From positions 868,001 to 932,000 of the forward strand of contig OW818689.1 in the NCBI GenBank assembly GCA_942493325.1: 64,000 nt of DNA. Reading direction: 5' to 3'. This DNA comes from JAAFHB01 sp942493325 (GTDB taxonomy: Bacteria; Bacteroidota; Bacteroidia; Bacteroidales; Prolixibacteraceae). A model generated the notes under the pieces. That model was not told the DNA's origin. It did no database searches and was given only the letters and a program-made list of their open reading frames with translations. Position 1 is the stretch's first letter, and each line of letters starts with the position of its first letter. Both the position numbers and the translations under genes were made by a program. Shown here one piece after another: positions 7,493 to 16,699 of the stretch.

Positions 7493-7557
7493 CTATTGTA
7501 CCTCGTAAATGGCACCTTGTAATTAAACCGGAGATTCACTCCTAACCAAAGACCAGG

Positions 7558-7830
7558 ATGGTTAAAGATGAAAAAGGACATATCAGAATTTCGTTTCTTT
7601 TCAGGCAATACATGAAAAGGGGGTGCTTTCATGAGGAGGTCGGGGAAGTTGTTATTTTTCCGAACTACAGGTGTGTATATGAGCACATTCTTCTCCTTTT
7701 CACAAAAGTAGTGGGTGTACTTATCCCTCCCTTGTTCATCTGTTCAATTTTCCTGACTTTAAATACTGAGTGCTCACAAAACTTATATAATTCTGCCTAT
7801 GGAAAAATTAAAAATCTGATAAAATTCTGA
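7558..7830 (+). pseudogene. Decayed FecR-type anti-sigma factor remnant
   Basis: A 90-codon frame whose residues 1-36 (MVKDEKGHIRISFLFRQYMK onward) align with residues 1-37 of the intact FecR at 30315. Residues 43-68 (LLFTKVVGVLIPPLFICSIF) align with that protein's membrane segment. The rest of the cytoplasmic part and the whole periplasmic FecR and DUF4974 domains are missing, removed by two apparently in-frame deletions. Homology resumes after the second deletion at GCCTATGGA and continues through the spacer into susC. The frame is still open, so a short membrane peptide could be made. It lacks everything needed to receive a signal from SusC, so I treat it as a pseudogene. Confidence 0.8.
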
Positions 7831-7834
7831 AAAT

Positions 7835-7937
7835 CAAAGGAATGTTGGCGCATTCCTTTGAAAATCAAAATCCTTTTCATCCTTGACGAGTGAAAAGTTT
7901 CCAGTTAATTTAATATTAAATCAACAATTGCAAATTT
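7835..7937 (+). promoter_or_regulatory. Conserved susC leader with 14-codon ORF and hairpin (locus 1)
   Basis: The leader holds a mini-ORF at 7842-7886 encoding MLAHSFENQNPFHP. The locus 2 copy encodes the same peptide with a single change (Ser to Pro). The start of the mini-ORF lies in a perfect 10-bp stem, CAAAGGAATG (7835-7844) with CATTCCTTTG (7851-7860). Strong similarity to locus 2 continues through TTAATTTAATNTTAAATCAACA to the susC ATG. It could be a regulatory leader RNA, a leader peptide, or an sRNA target. Confidence 0.5.
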
Positions 7938-10900
7938 ATGAAATTAAAATTGTTTACCAATCGGCTCTTTTTAAGAATCGGGGCCGGTAAAATATTTCTT
8001 ATTATGCGGATGAGCATATTTCTTCTGCTAATAAGTAGTTCACAAATCCTGGCAGTAGATACCTACGCACAAAATGCCGACGTACAGCAACCCGGCAAAA
8101 CTATAACGGGCATTGTTACTGACAATAAAGGTCAGCCAATTCCAGGGGCTACTGTAGTGGTCAAAGGCACAACGATTGGCGTGGTTACCAATATGGACGG
8201 GGCATATTCTATCACCGTACCGGCAACCGCGGAGACAATTGTCTTCTCGTTCGTGGGGATGACCACCCGCGAAGTACCTATTGGCAACCAGACCACAATT
8301 AATATATCACTGGCTGAAGAAACAATAGCTCTTGATGAGGTAGTAGCAATCGGTTATGGAACAAGTTCCAAGAGACTTCTTACGGCTTCAGTTTCTACAA
8401 TAGATGCAGAAAAATTTAAAAACCTTCCTGTACCATCATTAACTGATGCACTGGCCGGACGAACAACAGGGCTTATCGTAACGCAATCAGGCGGCGGGAT
8501 TGGTAAGAAATCTGCCGTGTCAATCCGAGGAGGGGGAACGCCTCTTGTAGTAGTTGATGGATATATTGTACCCTATGCCGACTTCCAGAATTTAAACTCA
8601 GAGGATATTGAATCATTCTCAGTTCTGAAGGACGCTTCTGCAACTGCGGTTTACGGATCACGTGCAGGCGATGGTATTATTGTAGTCAAGACCAAGAGTG
8701 GAGAGAAAGGGAAGCTGAATTTTGACTATAGTTTTAATCAAAGTTTTAGCCAGCCTACTTATCTTGAAGATAAACTTAGTTCGTATGACAAGGCTGTATT
8801 TGATAATACTGTTCGGAGTGTTTATAAACAAGATCCACGTTGGACTGCAGCCGAACTCGAAAAATTTAAAACAGGTTCTGACCCCTTTAATTATCCAAAT
8901 ACCGACTGGCAAGGGATAATGTTGCGTAAATCTGCACCTGAAACCAAACACTCCCTTACCCTCAGAGGTGGATCAGAAATTAATAAATTCTATGTCTCCT
9001 TTCAGTCGTACGATCAGGGATCAATATACAGGGAGAATACAAACTGGTTGAAACGGCACAATATCCGAATGAGTGAGACCTCGGAGTTCAGGAAAATCGG
9101 ATTGACGATCCATGCCGGATTAGATGGCTATATCGAAAAAACACGTGCCCCGCTAAGCCAGTATAATACCGCAGGATACTTTGCTACTTGGGGGCACATT
9201 CAAAACCAGGGACCTATGGGATTAGCATATAACCAAAACGGACAGATTTATGTTGGTTACGATAACCCTTTGGCAGAAATATCGCCGGAGTCGGGGTACA
9301 ATAAAAACACCAACAATATGATAACCGGAGTGGCGGATGCGACATGGAATGTTTATGGCGTGGAAGGTCTTAAATTAAAAGTTGGCGGCAATTACCGTAT
9401 CGGATTTTCCACCAATAAAAGTTGGCAAAAAACAGCGCCTCAATATGATTTGAACGGGATCGCGGGCCCCCCTTTCCCGGTTAGCCTTAGTTACAGCAAT
9501 GGGAACAACTATCAGTATACGACGCAGGCATTTTTAGATTACACCGCGACGTTTAAAGAAGTGCATAATGTTACAGCTACGGCAGGTTATGAGCAGACAT
9601 ACGGATTTGGCCAGAACACCTCGCTACTACGTAAAAACTATGTTTTCATGATTGACCAAATGGGTGCCGGACCTTCCTCTACAATGGAGAATTCGGGCAG
9701 TGAGAATGAATATGGACGTGCCGGTTATGTAGGTCGTGCCTCATATAACTACAGTAAAAAATATTTCCTCGAAGGTTCAATACGCTATGATGGCAGCGAC
9801 ATTTTCCCAAAAGGTAAACGTTGGGGAACCTTTTTCTCCGGATCGGTTGCTTATACGCTGTCGGAGGAAGATTTCTGGATACCTCTTAAAGAGAAGAACA
9901 TCCTCAACTTCTTTAAAGTGCGCGCATCCTATGGTGAAGTGGGGCTCGACACCGGCATCCCGCGTTTCAATTATATTCCATCCTATGGTTTGAACGAACG
10001 CGGATATGTACTGGGTGGCTCTATTGTACCTACCTTCTCAGAAGGCCCCCTGGTTAGCGAGGATATTACCTGGTACACCATTACCACTTCTGACATTGGT
10101 TTCGACTTCACTTCTCTTGCAGATCGTTTATCGGGAAGTTTTGATTATTTCTATATGTCCACCAAAGGCTATTTGACTTCTCCTTCCAATGTAGGTTATA
10201 CAGATCCGTTAGGAATTTCGTTGCCAAATGTTAAATCCAATGGAGAGAGTCGTCGTGCAGGTTATGAGTTTGAGCTCGCCTGGAAGGACAATGCCGGCGA
10301 TTTTGGTTATGAGGTGGGCGTTAACCTCACCCATTTCGATCAGCTGATTGCAGTGGCCTGGAACGAAGACCTCGCGAGCCAAAAGAATCCGTACACCCGC
10401 AGGGTTCAGCAAACTGGTTTCTGGGGTCTGGGATATACCAATCTTGGCTATTATACCAATGCCGATGATGTAATGAACTCGCCGCGGCGCGACGGATCGA
10501 ACAACCTGGTGGCAGGTGATATCAAATTTAAAGATTTGAACGGTGATGGTTTTATTGACGGCACAGACCAGGGAAGGGTTGGAAAAAACAGTTTCCCGCG
10601 TGGTAACTTTGGCATCTACAGCAATCTGTCTTACAAAGGATTTTTTGCAAATATCCTATTCCAGGGCGCCACAGCGAGAGATATCTATATTGATGATGTT
10701 GTCAGGGGTCAATCAACTGGTGGATACACGATGGTTTATCCTTATCAGATGGATTATTGGACACCGGAAAACAGAGGCGCCAAATTCCCAAGAATCGCTC
10801 CAAGCTCAAGCATCAACGGAAACAATAATTATGTAACTTCTGATTTCTGGTTGGTCAATGGCCGATATCTACGCTTGAAATCGCTGCAGATTGGCTATGA

Positions 10901-11087
10901 TTTTAAATCCAAATTCCTAAATAACATAACGTGGTTATCCAAGTGCGATTTGGTATTAAGCGGTCAAAACCTTTTTACCATTTCTCCGGCGACAAAATAC
11001 GGATTTGACCCTGAAACCGGTAGTACAAACAATTACGACTACCCGGTGCAGCGTACTTATTCCTTGAGTCTGAATATCGGGTTCTAA
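7938..11087 (+). CDS. SusC/RagA TonB-dependent outer-membrane glycan importer lacking the STN domain (SusC1)
   Basis: 1049 residues. A basic N-terminus and hydrophobic signal (about 18-40) are followed by a carboxypeptidase-regulatory-like beta-sandwich at about 55-128 (ITGIVTDNKGQPIPGATVVV), a TonB-box-like DEVVAIGYG at 133-141, a plug at about 145-255 (IRGGGTPLVVVDG, DASATAVYGSRAGDGIIVV), and a beta-barrel ending in NIGF with a C-terminal Phe. It forms the TonB-driven pore under the SusD1 lid. Compared with the paralogue at 31552, the first about 45 residues match, but the whole STN signalling domain is absent and sequence resumes at QQP. Loss of STN fits the loss of FecR next door. SusD1 follows after an 18-bp gap. 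Confidence 0.96.
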   Translation: MKLKLFTNRLFLRIGAGKIFLIMRMSIFLLLISSSQILAVDTYAQNADVQQPGKTITGIVTDNKGQPIPGATVVVKGTTIGVVTNMDGAYSITVPATAETIVFSFVGMTTREVPIGNQTTINISLAEETIALDEVVAIGYGTSSKRLLTASVSTIDAEKFKNLPVPSLTDALAGRTTGLIVTQSGGGIGKKSAVSIRGGGTPLVVVDGYIVPYADFQNLNSEDIESFSVLKDASATAVYGSRAGDGIIVVKTKSGEKGKLNFDYSFNQSFSQPTYLEDKLSSYDKAVFDNTVRSVYKQDPRWTAAELEKFKTGSDPFNYPNTDWQGIMLRKSAPETKHSLTLRGGSEINKFYVSFQSYDQGSIYRENTNWLKRHNIRMSETSEFRKIGLTIHAGLDGYIEKTRAPLSQYNTAGYFATWGHIQNQGPMGLAYNQNGQIYVGYDNPLAEISPESGYNKNTNNMITGVADATWNVYGVEGLKLKVGGNYRIGFSTNKSWQKTAPQYDLNGIAGPPFPVSLSYSNGNNYQYTTQAFLDYTATFKEVHNVTATAGYEQTYGFGQNTSLLRKNYVFMIDQMGAGPSSTMENSGSENEYGRAGYVGRASYNYSKKYFLEGSIRYDGSDIFPKGKRWGTFFSGSVAYTLSEEDFWIPLKEKNILNFFKVRASYGEVGLDTGIPRFNYIPSYGLNERGYVLGGSIVPTFSEGPLVSEDITWYTITTSDIGFDFTSLADRLSGSFDYFYMSTKGYLTSPSNVGYTDPLGISLPNVKSNGESRRAGYEFELAWKDNAGDFGYEVGVNLTHFDQLIAVAWNEDLASQKNPYTRRVQQTGFWGLGYTNLGYYTNADDVMNSPRRDGSNNLVAGDIKFKDLNGDGFIDGTDQGRVGKNSFPRGNFGIYSNLSYKGFFANILFQGATARDIYIDDVVRGQSTGGYTMVYPYQMDYWTPENRGAKFPRIAPSSSINGNNNYVTSDFWLVNGRYLRLKSLQIGYDFKSKFLNNITWLSKCDLVLSGQNLFTISPATKYGFDPETGSTNNYDYPVQRTYSLSLNIGF

Positions 11088-11105
11088 TACTAAAATGATG
11101 AAACT

Positions 11106-12974
11106 ATGAAAATCAATAAAATATTAACTATATCAATCTTTACAACCGCGCTTTTGGCGAGCTCATGTAAAGATGTATTGGATACCAAACCTTTTACCAT
11201 CTATTCTGAAGAAACAGTTTGGGGATCCAAAGCCAGTGCCGATGCTTTTGTAACAGGAACCATCAATGCTGTAATGTCAGGCTATTTCAATAATAACCAG
11301 ACCAACTGGGAAGAACGGACAAATAATGCTGTTCATTCGAATGGCGGAAACGACGTTGTCAAAGAACTGATCAACCGGGAATCAACCGTAGGTGGCTTTG
11401 GCAATTTTGGTACAATACGCCGTTGTAATCTGATTATTGAAAAATCGACCGAATACTCAGGAAAAGGTCTTACCGAAGCAGATTCCAAAGAGTTGATTGC
11501 CAAAGGCAAGCTTTTAAGAGCCCTGGCTTATTATCTTCAGGCCCGTACCATGGGTCGGTTTGTTTGGGTAGATGAGGTATTAACTCCTGCAGACACTGCA
11601 AGCAAGGGCCTCTCCAGGCCAACCACCCAAAGCACAACAGAAAGCTATAATTACATCCTCACTGATATTGATGCAGCAATTCCCGATTTACCCTTAACTG
11701 CAGTAACCGGTGGGATTACAAGGAATATGGCCTATGCCTTCAAAACTGAAATCGCGCTTCAGGCTGCTGCTTACGAGCCCGATGCTGCAAAAAAACAAAA
11801 ATGGCTCGAAGATGTTATTGCCGCTGCCGATCTTATAACTGCTTCAGGAAAGCATGCTTTAGCCACCGATTTTGGAAGTGTCTTTAACGAAAGAGGACGG
11901 TATTCAAATGAAATTATTTTTGCAAGCTACCGCGATAAGGCCAATACTACCACAGATGCTATTGCTCCGCTGCAGAATGTGATGCCGAATACCAATAACG
12001 ATGTACTGAACAGAAATGGCTACGGACCTTTGTTTAAAACCAATGGTGGACAACCATTTATTGGCTGGCTTTGGTGGGCTCCCACCCAAAACCTTGTTGA
12101 CCAGTTCGATGTCATCGATGCCTCAACAGGAATTGCTGTTAAATGGAACGAATCAACCCAATTTAAATCCAATGTGCAGATTACCAATACGGCACCTGAC
12201 TGGGCCACTGCCGGAGAAAAAGCCGAAGTATTGTTTTCGGGCAATGTTACCGGCACCGGCACCATTACCGATTTGATTTACAGCAACAGGGATGCCCGTT
12301 TTGATGCAACCTTCGTACATGACGGATCAACCTGGTGGACCGAAGATATCTGGACAACAGTTGGTGGCAACCTTTGGAGAAAAGTCAATGGTGGCCTGGG
12401 CCCACACATCGGGCTCACCAATTATTACTGGAGGAAAGGTGTTTATACGGTCGATCCCCGTGTGCTTGCCGGAACGCCAACCGACTACCATTATGTGATC
12501 ATGCGTTACGGAAGGGTACTACTCAACAAAGCGGAGGCAATACTTTGGCTGGCAGGAAAAGGATTGAAAACCCCGGCCGAAGCAGTTGCGATCTGTAATC
12601 AAACCCGCACAATACATGGAAAACTTCCAGCCACAGCCGCAACTTCACTTGAGGATGCCTGGAAACTTTACATGAAGGAAAGACGGTGTGAACTACCAAT
12701 GGAGAATGACTATTACTATACATTGCTACGATGGGGCAAACATGGCGGATTTGCAAATTATGGAGTTGCTCCCGGCGGAAAAATCAGGGAATTTACAATT
12801 TCTCCGACATATATTGAAATTACCAAAGACCGTAAGTCATTCTATGTTGGAAATGTTACCTGGGGCACCAACCATGTACGTAATTTCGATGAGAACCGTC
12901 GCTATTTGTTCCCGATACCTCAGGGACAAATTGACAGAAACCAGAATCTTGGACCACAAAATCCGGGTTGGTAA
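11106..12974 (+). CDS. SusD/RagB-type glycan-binding lipoprotein (SusD1)
   Basis: 622 residues with a signal peptide and lipobox ending LLASSC (Cys21), so it is lipid-anchored at the cell surface. The N-terminal DVLDTKPFTIYSEETVWGS, the TPR-like helices (AKGKLLRALAYYLQARTMGR) and the C-terminal KERRCELPMENDYYYTLLRWG and LFPIPQGQIDRN are typical SusD features. It caps SusC1 and captures oligosaccharides before import. It is co-directional with susC1 and followed after 29 bp by a small lipoprotein gene, which makes a three-gene unit ending at the terminator at 13517. The exact ligand cannot be read from sequence; the family assignment is firm. Confidence 0.95.
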   Translation: MKINKILTISIFTTALLASSCKDVLDTKPFTIYSEETVWGSKASADAFVTGTINAVMSGYFNNNQTNWEERTNNAVHSNGGNDVVKELINRESTVGGFGNFGTIRRCNLIIEKSTEYSGKGLTEADSKELIAKGKLLRALAYYLQARTMGRFVWVDEVLTPADTASKGLSRPTTQSTTESYNYILTDIDAAIPDLPLTAVTGGITRNMAYAFKTEIALQAAAYEPDAAKKQKWLEDVIAAADLITASGKHALATDFGSVFNERGRYSNEIIFASYRDKANTTTDAIAPLQNVMPNTNNDVLNRNGYGPLFKTNGGQPFIGWLWWAPTQNLVDQFDVIDASTGIAVKWNESTQFKSNVQITNTAPDWATAGEKAEVLFSGNVTGTGTITDLIYSNRDARFDATFVHDGSTWWTEDIWTTVGGNLWRKVNGGLGPHIGLTNYYWRKGVYTVDPRVLAGTPTDYHYVIMRYGRVLLNKAEAILWLAGKGLKTPAEAVAICNQTRTIHGKLPATAATSLEDAWKLYMKERRCELPMENDYYYTLLRWGKHGGFANYGVAPGGKIREFTISPTYIEITKDRKSFYVGNVTWGTNHVRNFDENRRYLFPIPQGQIDRNQNLGPQNPGW

Positions 12975-13003
12975 TTTATTGTTGACCTTTAAAAAATAAG
13001 AAT

Positions 13004-13498
13004 ATGAAAAACAAAATAGTTCATTATCTATCCAGGGGTATTATGCTGGTGTTGATCACATTCGGGCTGACTTCCTGCCTAAAATCAAATCTGGATGATC
13101 TTCCGGCATTTGAGGAAAACTTCATCACCGATGTAAAATTTGATTTCCGGTACAAGGATGTAAACGATGTATGGGTTGACGGCCAGCCAATTGTGAAGGT
13201 TGTATCACTTTCTGTCGGCAATAAAGTTATTGATAAAACATCCGGCACAATCACCTGCACATTAACAGTACCCGCAGCAAGCGGGCCTTTCACTGCGGAT
13301 ATCCGAAATCAGGTTTCCCTGACATCAATCGTCGGAAAATTTAATATTTCTACCGGTGCCTCCATTTCACCTCTGTCTGGCGCTCCTGTACTGGGTGCTC
13401 CCGGTGACTTTTCGGCTGCACGACAATATATCGTGACTGCTGCAAATGGCACACCCAAAACTTGGACAGTAACAATTACAGCGTTAAACAAACCATGA
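13004..13498 (+). CDS. Small SusD-associated surface lipoprotein (DUF5018-like)
   Basis: 164 residues with a lipobox ending LTSC (Cys25). The mature part is beta-rich. The C-terminal half, LSGAPVLGAPGDFSAARQYI followed by VTAANGTPKTWTVTI, matches the beta-sandwich repeats of DUF5018-type proteins often encoded after SusD. Such proteins are thought to be surface glycan-binding accessories, comparable in position to SusE/SusF. It is the last gene before the strong terminator at 13517-13548, so it belongs to the susCD1 unit. Family membership is from motif memory and moderate; the binding role is inferred from position and lipidation. Confidence 0.7.
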   Translation: MKNKIVHYLSRGIMLVLITFGLTSCLKSNLDDLPAFEENFITDVKFDFRYKDVNDVWVDGQPIVKVVSLSVGNKVIDKTSGTITCTLTVPAASGPFTADIRNQVSLTSIVGKFNISTGASISPLSGAPVLGAPGDFSAARQYIVTAANGTPKTWTVTITALNKP

Positions 13499-13516
13499 TC
13501 TGACTTTTATTATTTT

Positions 13517-13548
13517 AAGAAGCCCGGTTTTACGGCCGGGCTTCTTTT
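13517..13548 (+). terminator. Intrinsic terminator after the susCD1 unit
   Basis: A perfect 11-bp stem, AAGAAGCCCGG with CCGGGCTTCTT, around an 8-nt loop and ending in TTTT. It begins 18 bp after the stop of the small lipoprotein gene. Confidence 0.9.
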
Positions 13549-13703
13549 AATGATTAGATTCAGTTTCCCGTAGAAGTAACGGGCTGAATACCAACTGCAC
13601 TCTTGTGATATGATTGTCGGGAAAGATCTGAAAAAAAATCGAAAACATAAACATTGAAAATTCACTGAAACTCCAAAAAACAAAAAAGAAACCTTAAAAT
13701 ATT

Positions 13704-16637
13704 ATGAAACGTCTAATCGTATATTTGGTGTTTTTAACAGGAGTGTTCGCTAATGCCGGTTTCAGCCAGAATACATTACCCTATTCAGTTCCGTCATCTC
13801 CCTGGCCTGAGTCATTTGGTAATCATAGGGCAGTGCTGCAGGTTACCCAAAAAAGTGATGCAGTATCTTTAGACCTGTTATGGCGCAGGCACGACAGAAG
13901 TCCTGAAAGCAGGCGGTTTATGATTGTATCATCAGAAACGGGTGATACAATCCCCAATATCTTCCGTGTTGAAGTTAATAATGAACGTTGCAGAGTTGTA
14001 TTTGGTCCTGTAAAAGTGCCGGGAACTTATTATTTCTATTATTTGCCCTATACACCCGTTACCAAACAATATTTCCCGGGAAACTATCTGCCAAAAGAAG
14101 GATCACCCGATGAAGCCTGGGTAAAAAAACATCAGCTGACTGCTTCGAATCAACTCTTTAAAGAAGTAACGCAGGCAACCGTAAAGGAAATCCAGGCCAG
14201 TTCGATCTTTCATAGTTTTTACCCCATGGAGGTTGCGGCTACCAAACAGGAACTGAATAATTTTTTAGTCAAAAATAAAGGCGACTATTTGGTCTTTGCC
14301 GAAGACCGTTCTTTCCCGATCCGAATGCCCGACGCCGTTCCTTTGCGTTGGATTAAAGCAAAGCCTGGCGAGGTTTTTCGCGGCACAGCTCAGAAAAACG
14401 AATATTATGCGTATCAGATAGGCGTTTATGCCACTCAGAAACGTCTCGAAAATATCAGGATTGAATTTCAGGACTTAACAGATAAAGCCGGAAATAAAAT
14501 TGCGGGAAAATCAATGACCTGTTTTAATACAGATGGTGTCGATACCTGGGGCAAACCCTTTACAAAGGTTATAAACATTGAACAATGGAAGGTTCAGGCA
14601 ATGTGGATTGGCATCGATATCCCTGGTGATGCCTCCCCCGGCATTTATGAGGGTAATATAACGGTGAAACCGGGTAACGGGGATCCGCAAAAAATAAAAA
14701 TAATCCTGACTATCGAAGACAAATTCCTGGCTGACAGGGGTGATGGCGAAACCTGGCGTCATTCCAGGCTCCGCTGGCTGAATTCGACGCTTGGTGCTGA
14801 TGACGAACCGGTGAATCCCTACCCACCGCTTAAGGTTGACCACAACAAAATAGAATGCCTGGGAAGATCCATCGTACTGAATGATTTTGGTTTTCCGAAA
14901 TCGATTATTTCGTGGGGAAATGAACTTTTGTCATCGCCGGTAAATTTTGTGGTGGAGACTGATAATCAATCAGTCGTATTTCCGGAAGGAAGATTTACAG
15001 TTAAAGAAAAAAAGAATGGTATCGTATCATGGGAAAGCGTTGCCGAAAATGAACTTTTTAAGATCGAATGTCTTGGTAATATGGAATTTGACGGCAGACT
15101 CGCCTATAAATGTAAGGTAACCTCCAAAACTGAAACACATATCCAGGACATCCGCCTCGAACTTTCCCTGAAAAAGGAATTTGCAACTTATCTGATCGGA
15201 ATGGGACGCATGGGCGGATTTACGCCTCAAAATCATCTGTCGCGTTGGGTAAAAACTGAAGATAGTTTCTGGATAGGCGAAACAACAGGCGGTATACAGT
15301 GCGAATTACGCGGTGGATCTTATCACGGACCCCTGCGCAATTTATACCAGCCCAATCCGTCACCAAGCTGGTTTAACGGGATGAACGGCGGTTACCGGAT
15401 TGATTCAGATGCCGGTACTGTAACAGCTTCAGCCTATAGCGGAGCCCGTAAAATGGTTGCGGGGCAATCGGTGAATTATGAATTTACCTTGCTGATCACT
15501 CCGGTTAAGGAACTGGATTTAAAAGGACAATTTACGAACCGGTATTTTCATGCCACCGAACCTACCCCGGAAGTACTCGCGAATGGTGGGAATGTAATGA
15601 ATGTACATCATGCCAATAAATATAACCCGTTTATTAACTATCCCTTTATTGCCCGGCAGGAAATGCGGGGGTTGGTTGATAAATGGCATGCCAACGGCTG
15701 GAAAGTAAAAATCTACTATACCGTACGGGAGTTAAGTAATCACCTGACAGAAATATGGGCCCTGCGCAGCCTGGGATTCGAGGTCCTCGCAGACGGGAAT
15801 GGAGGTGGTTATCAATGGCTTCAGGAGCACCTGGTGAATAATTACGCGCCGCAATGGTACACTCACCTTGGCGATGGCGTAGTGGATGCTGCAGTACTAA
15901 ACGGCCCCGAATCACGGTGGTATAATTACTACATCGAAGGTTTGGACTGGTTAATAAAAAACATGGACATCGATGGTTTGTACCTTGATGATGTTTCTTT
16001 CGACAGGCATATTCTGAAACGGATGCGAAAGGTAATGGAAAGTAATAAACCGGGCTGCATGATCGATCTGCATTCAAATACTTCCTTTTCACTGGGTTCT
16101 GCCAATCAAAACCTTGAACTATATCCATTTATCGATAAAACATGGTTTGGTGAAGGGTTTAATTTCGACCTGATGCCTGCAGATTTCTGGCTTACCGAGA
16201 TAAGCGGCATCCCGTTTGGAATTCCCAATGATATGTTGCTTCATATGGCTGTAAATATGCATCGGGGTATGCTTTTCGGAATGACCCAGCGCGGATTTGC
16301 CCCGATGTGGAAGTTATGGGATGATTTTGGCATTGTGGGTTCAAAAATGGCCGGATTCTGGGAAAAACAACCTGTTGTAACGACAAACAATAAATATGTA
16401 TTTGCAACGGCTTTTATAAAACAAGGAAAAACATTGATTGCCCTTGGAAGCTGGGAAAATAAACCAGTCAATGTGACACTGACCATCAACTGGAATCTCC
16501 TGGGATTAAACCCCTCCAAAATTAAAATCAAAGCCCCGGCAATAGAGAATTATCAGAAAGAACGGTCATTTAAAGCAGGTGATACCTTTCCAATTGAAGC
16601 GAAGAGCGATCTTCTGCTGATTATTTCAGAAAATTGA
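13704..16637 (+). CDS. Secreted DUF6067-like putative glycoside hydrolase (copy 1)
   Basis: 977 residues with a signal peptide cleaved near GFSQ. The N-terminal half is a series of beta-domains (GNHRAVLQV, SFPIRMPDAVPLRWI). The C-terminal half is a TIM barrel beginning about residue 630 (NVMNVHHANKYNPFINYPF) with KIYYTVRELS and the strand DIDGLYLDDVSFDR, where Asp762/Asp763 are the best catalytic candidates. The layout resembles proteins annotated as DUF6067 or glycoside hydrolase domain-containing, which are related to the GH123 N-terminal family. A full-length paralogue lies at 59311. It starts a run of glycosidase genes about 155 bp after the terminator, so it probably has its own promoter. 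Substrate is not predictable. Confidence 0.75.
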   Translation: MKRLIVYLVFLTGVFANAGFSQNTLPYSVPSSPWPESFGNHRAVLQVTQKSDAVSLDLLWRRHDRSPESRRFMIVSSETGDTIPNIFRVEVNNERCRVVFGPVKVPGTYYFYYLPYTPVTKQYFPGNYLPKEGSPDEAWVKKHQLTASNQLFKEVTQATVKEIQASSIFHSFYPMEVAATKQELNNFLVKNKGDYLVFAEDRSFPIRMPDAVPLRWIKAKPGEVFRGTAQKNEYYAYQIGVYATQKRLENIRIEFQDLTDKAGNKIAGKSMTCFNTDGVDTWGKPFTKVINIEQWKVQAMWIGIDIPGDASPGIYEGNITVKPGNGDPQKIKIILTIEDKFLADRGDGETWRHSRLRWLNSTLGADDEPVNPYPPLKVDHNKIECLGRSIVLNDFGFPKSIISWGNELLSSPVNFVVETDNQSVVFPEGRFTVKEKKNGIVSWESVAENELFKIECLGNMEFDGRLAYKCKVTSKTETHIQDIRLELSLKKEFATYLIGMGRMGGFTPQNHLSRWVKTEDSFWIGETTGGIQCELRGGSYHGPLRNLYQPNPSPSWFNGMNGGYRIDSDAGTVTASAYSGARKMVAGQSVNYEFTLLITPVKELDLKGQFTNRYFHATEPTPEVLANGGNVMNVHHANKYNPFINYPFIARQEMRGLVDKWHANGWKVKIYYTVRELSNHLTEIWALRSLGFEVLADGNGGGYQWLQEHLVNNYAPQWYTHLGDGVVDAAVLNGPESRWYNYYIEGLDWLIKNMDIDGLYLDDVSFDRHILKRMRKVMESNKPGCMIDLHSNTSFSLGSANQNLELYPFIDKTWFGEGFNFDLMPADFWLTEISGIPFGIPNDMLLHMAVNMHRGMLFGMTQRGFAPMWKLWDDFGIVGSKMAGFWEKQPVVTTNNKYVFATAFIKQGKTLIALGSWENKPVNVTLTINWNLLGLNPSKIKIKAPAIENYQKERSFKAGDTFPIEAKSDLLLIISEN

Positions 16638-16699
16638 GAAAAATCCGGAATAAATAAGTCAATAGAAATCAGATGAACTGAAATATAAAGCAGAACAAA

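Noticed and set aside
15646..16128. 160-codon minus-strand frame inside the first DUF6067-like gene
   Set aside because: It is antisense to the conserved catalytic barrel and has no features of its own.
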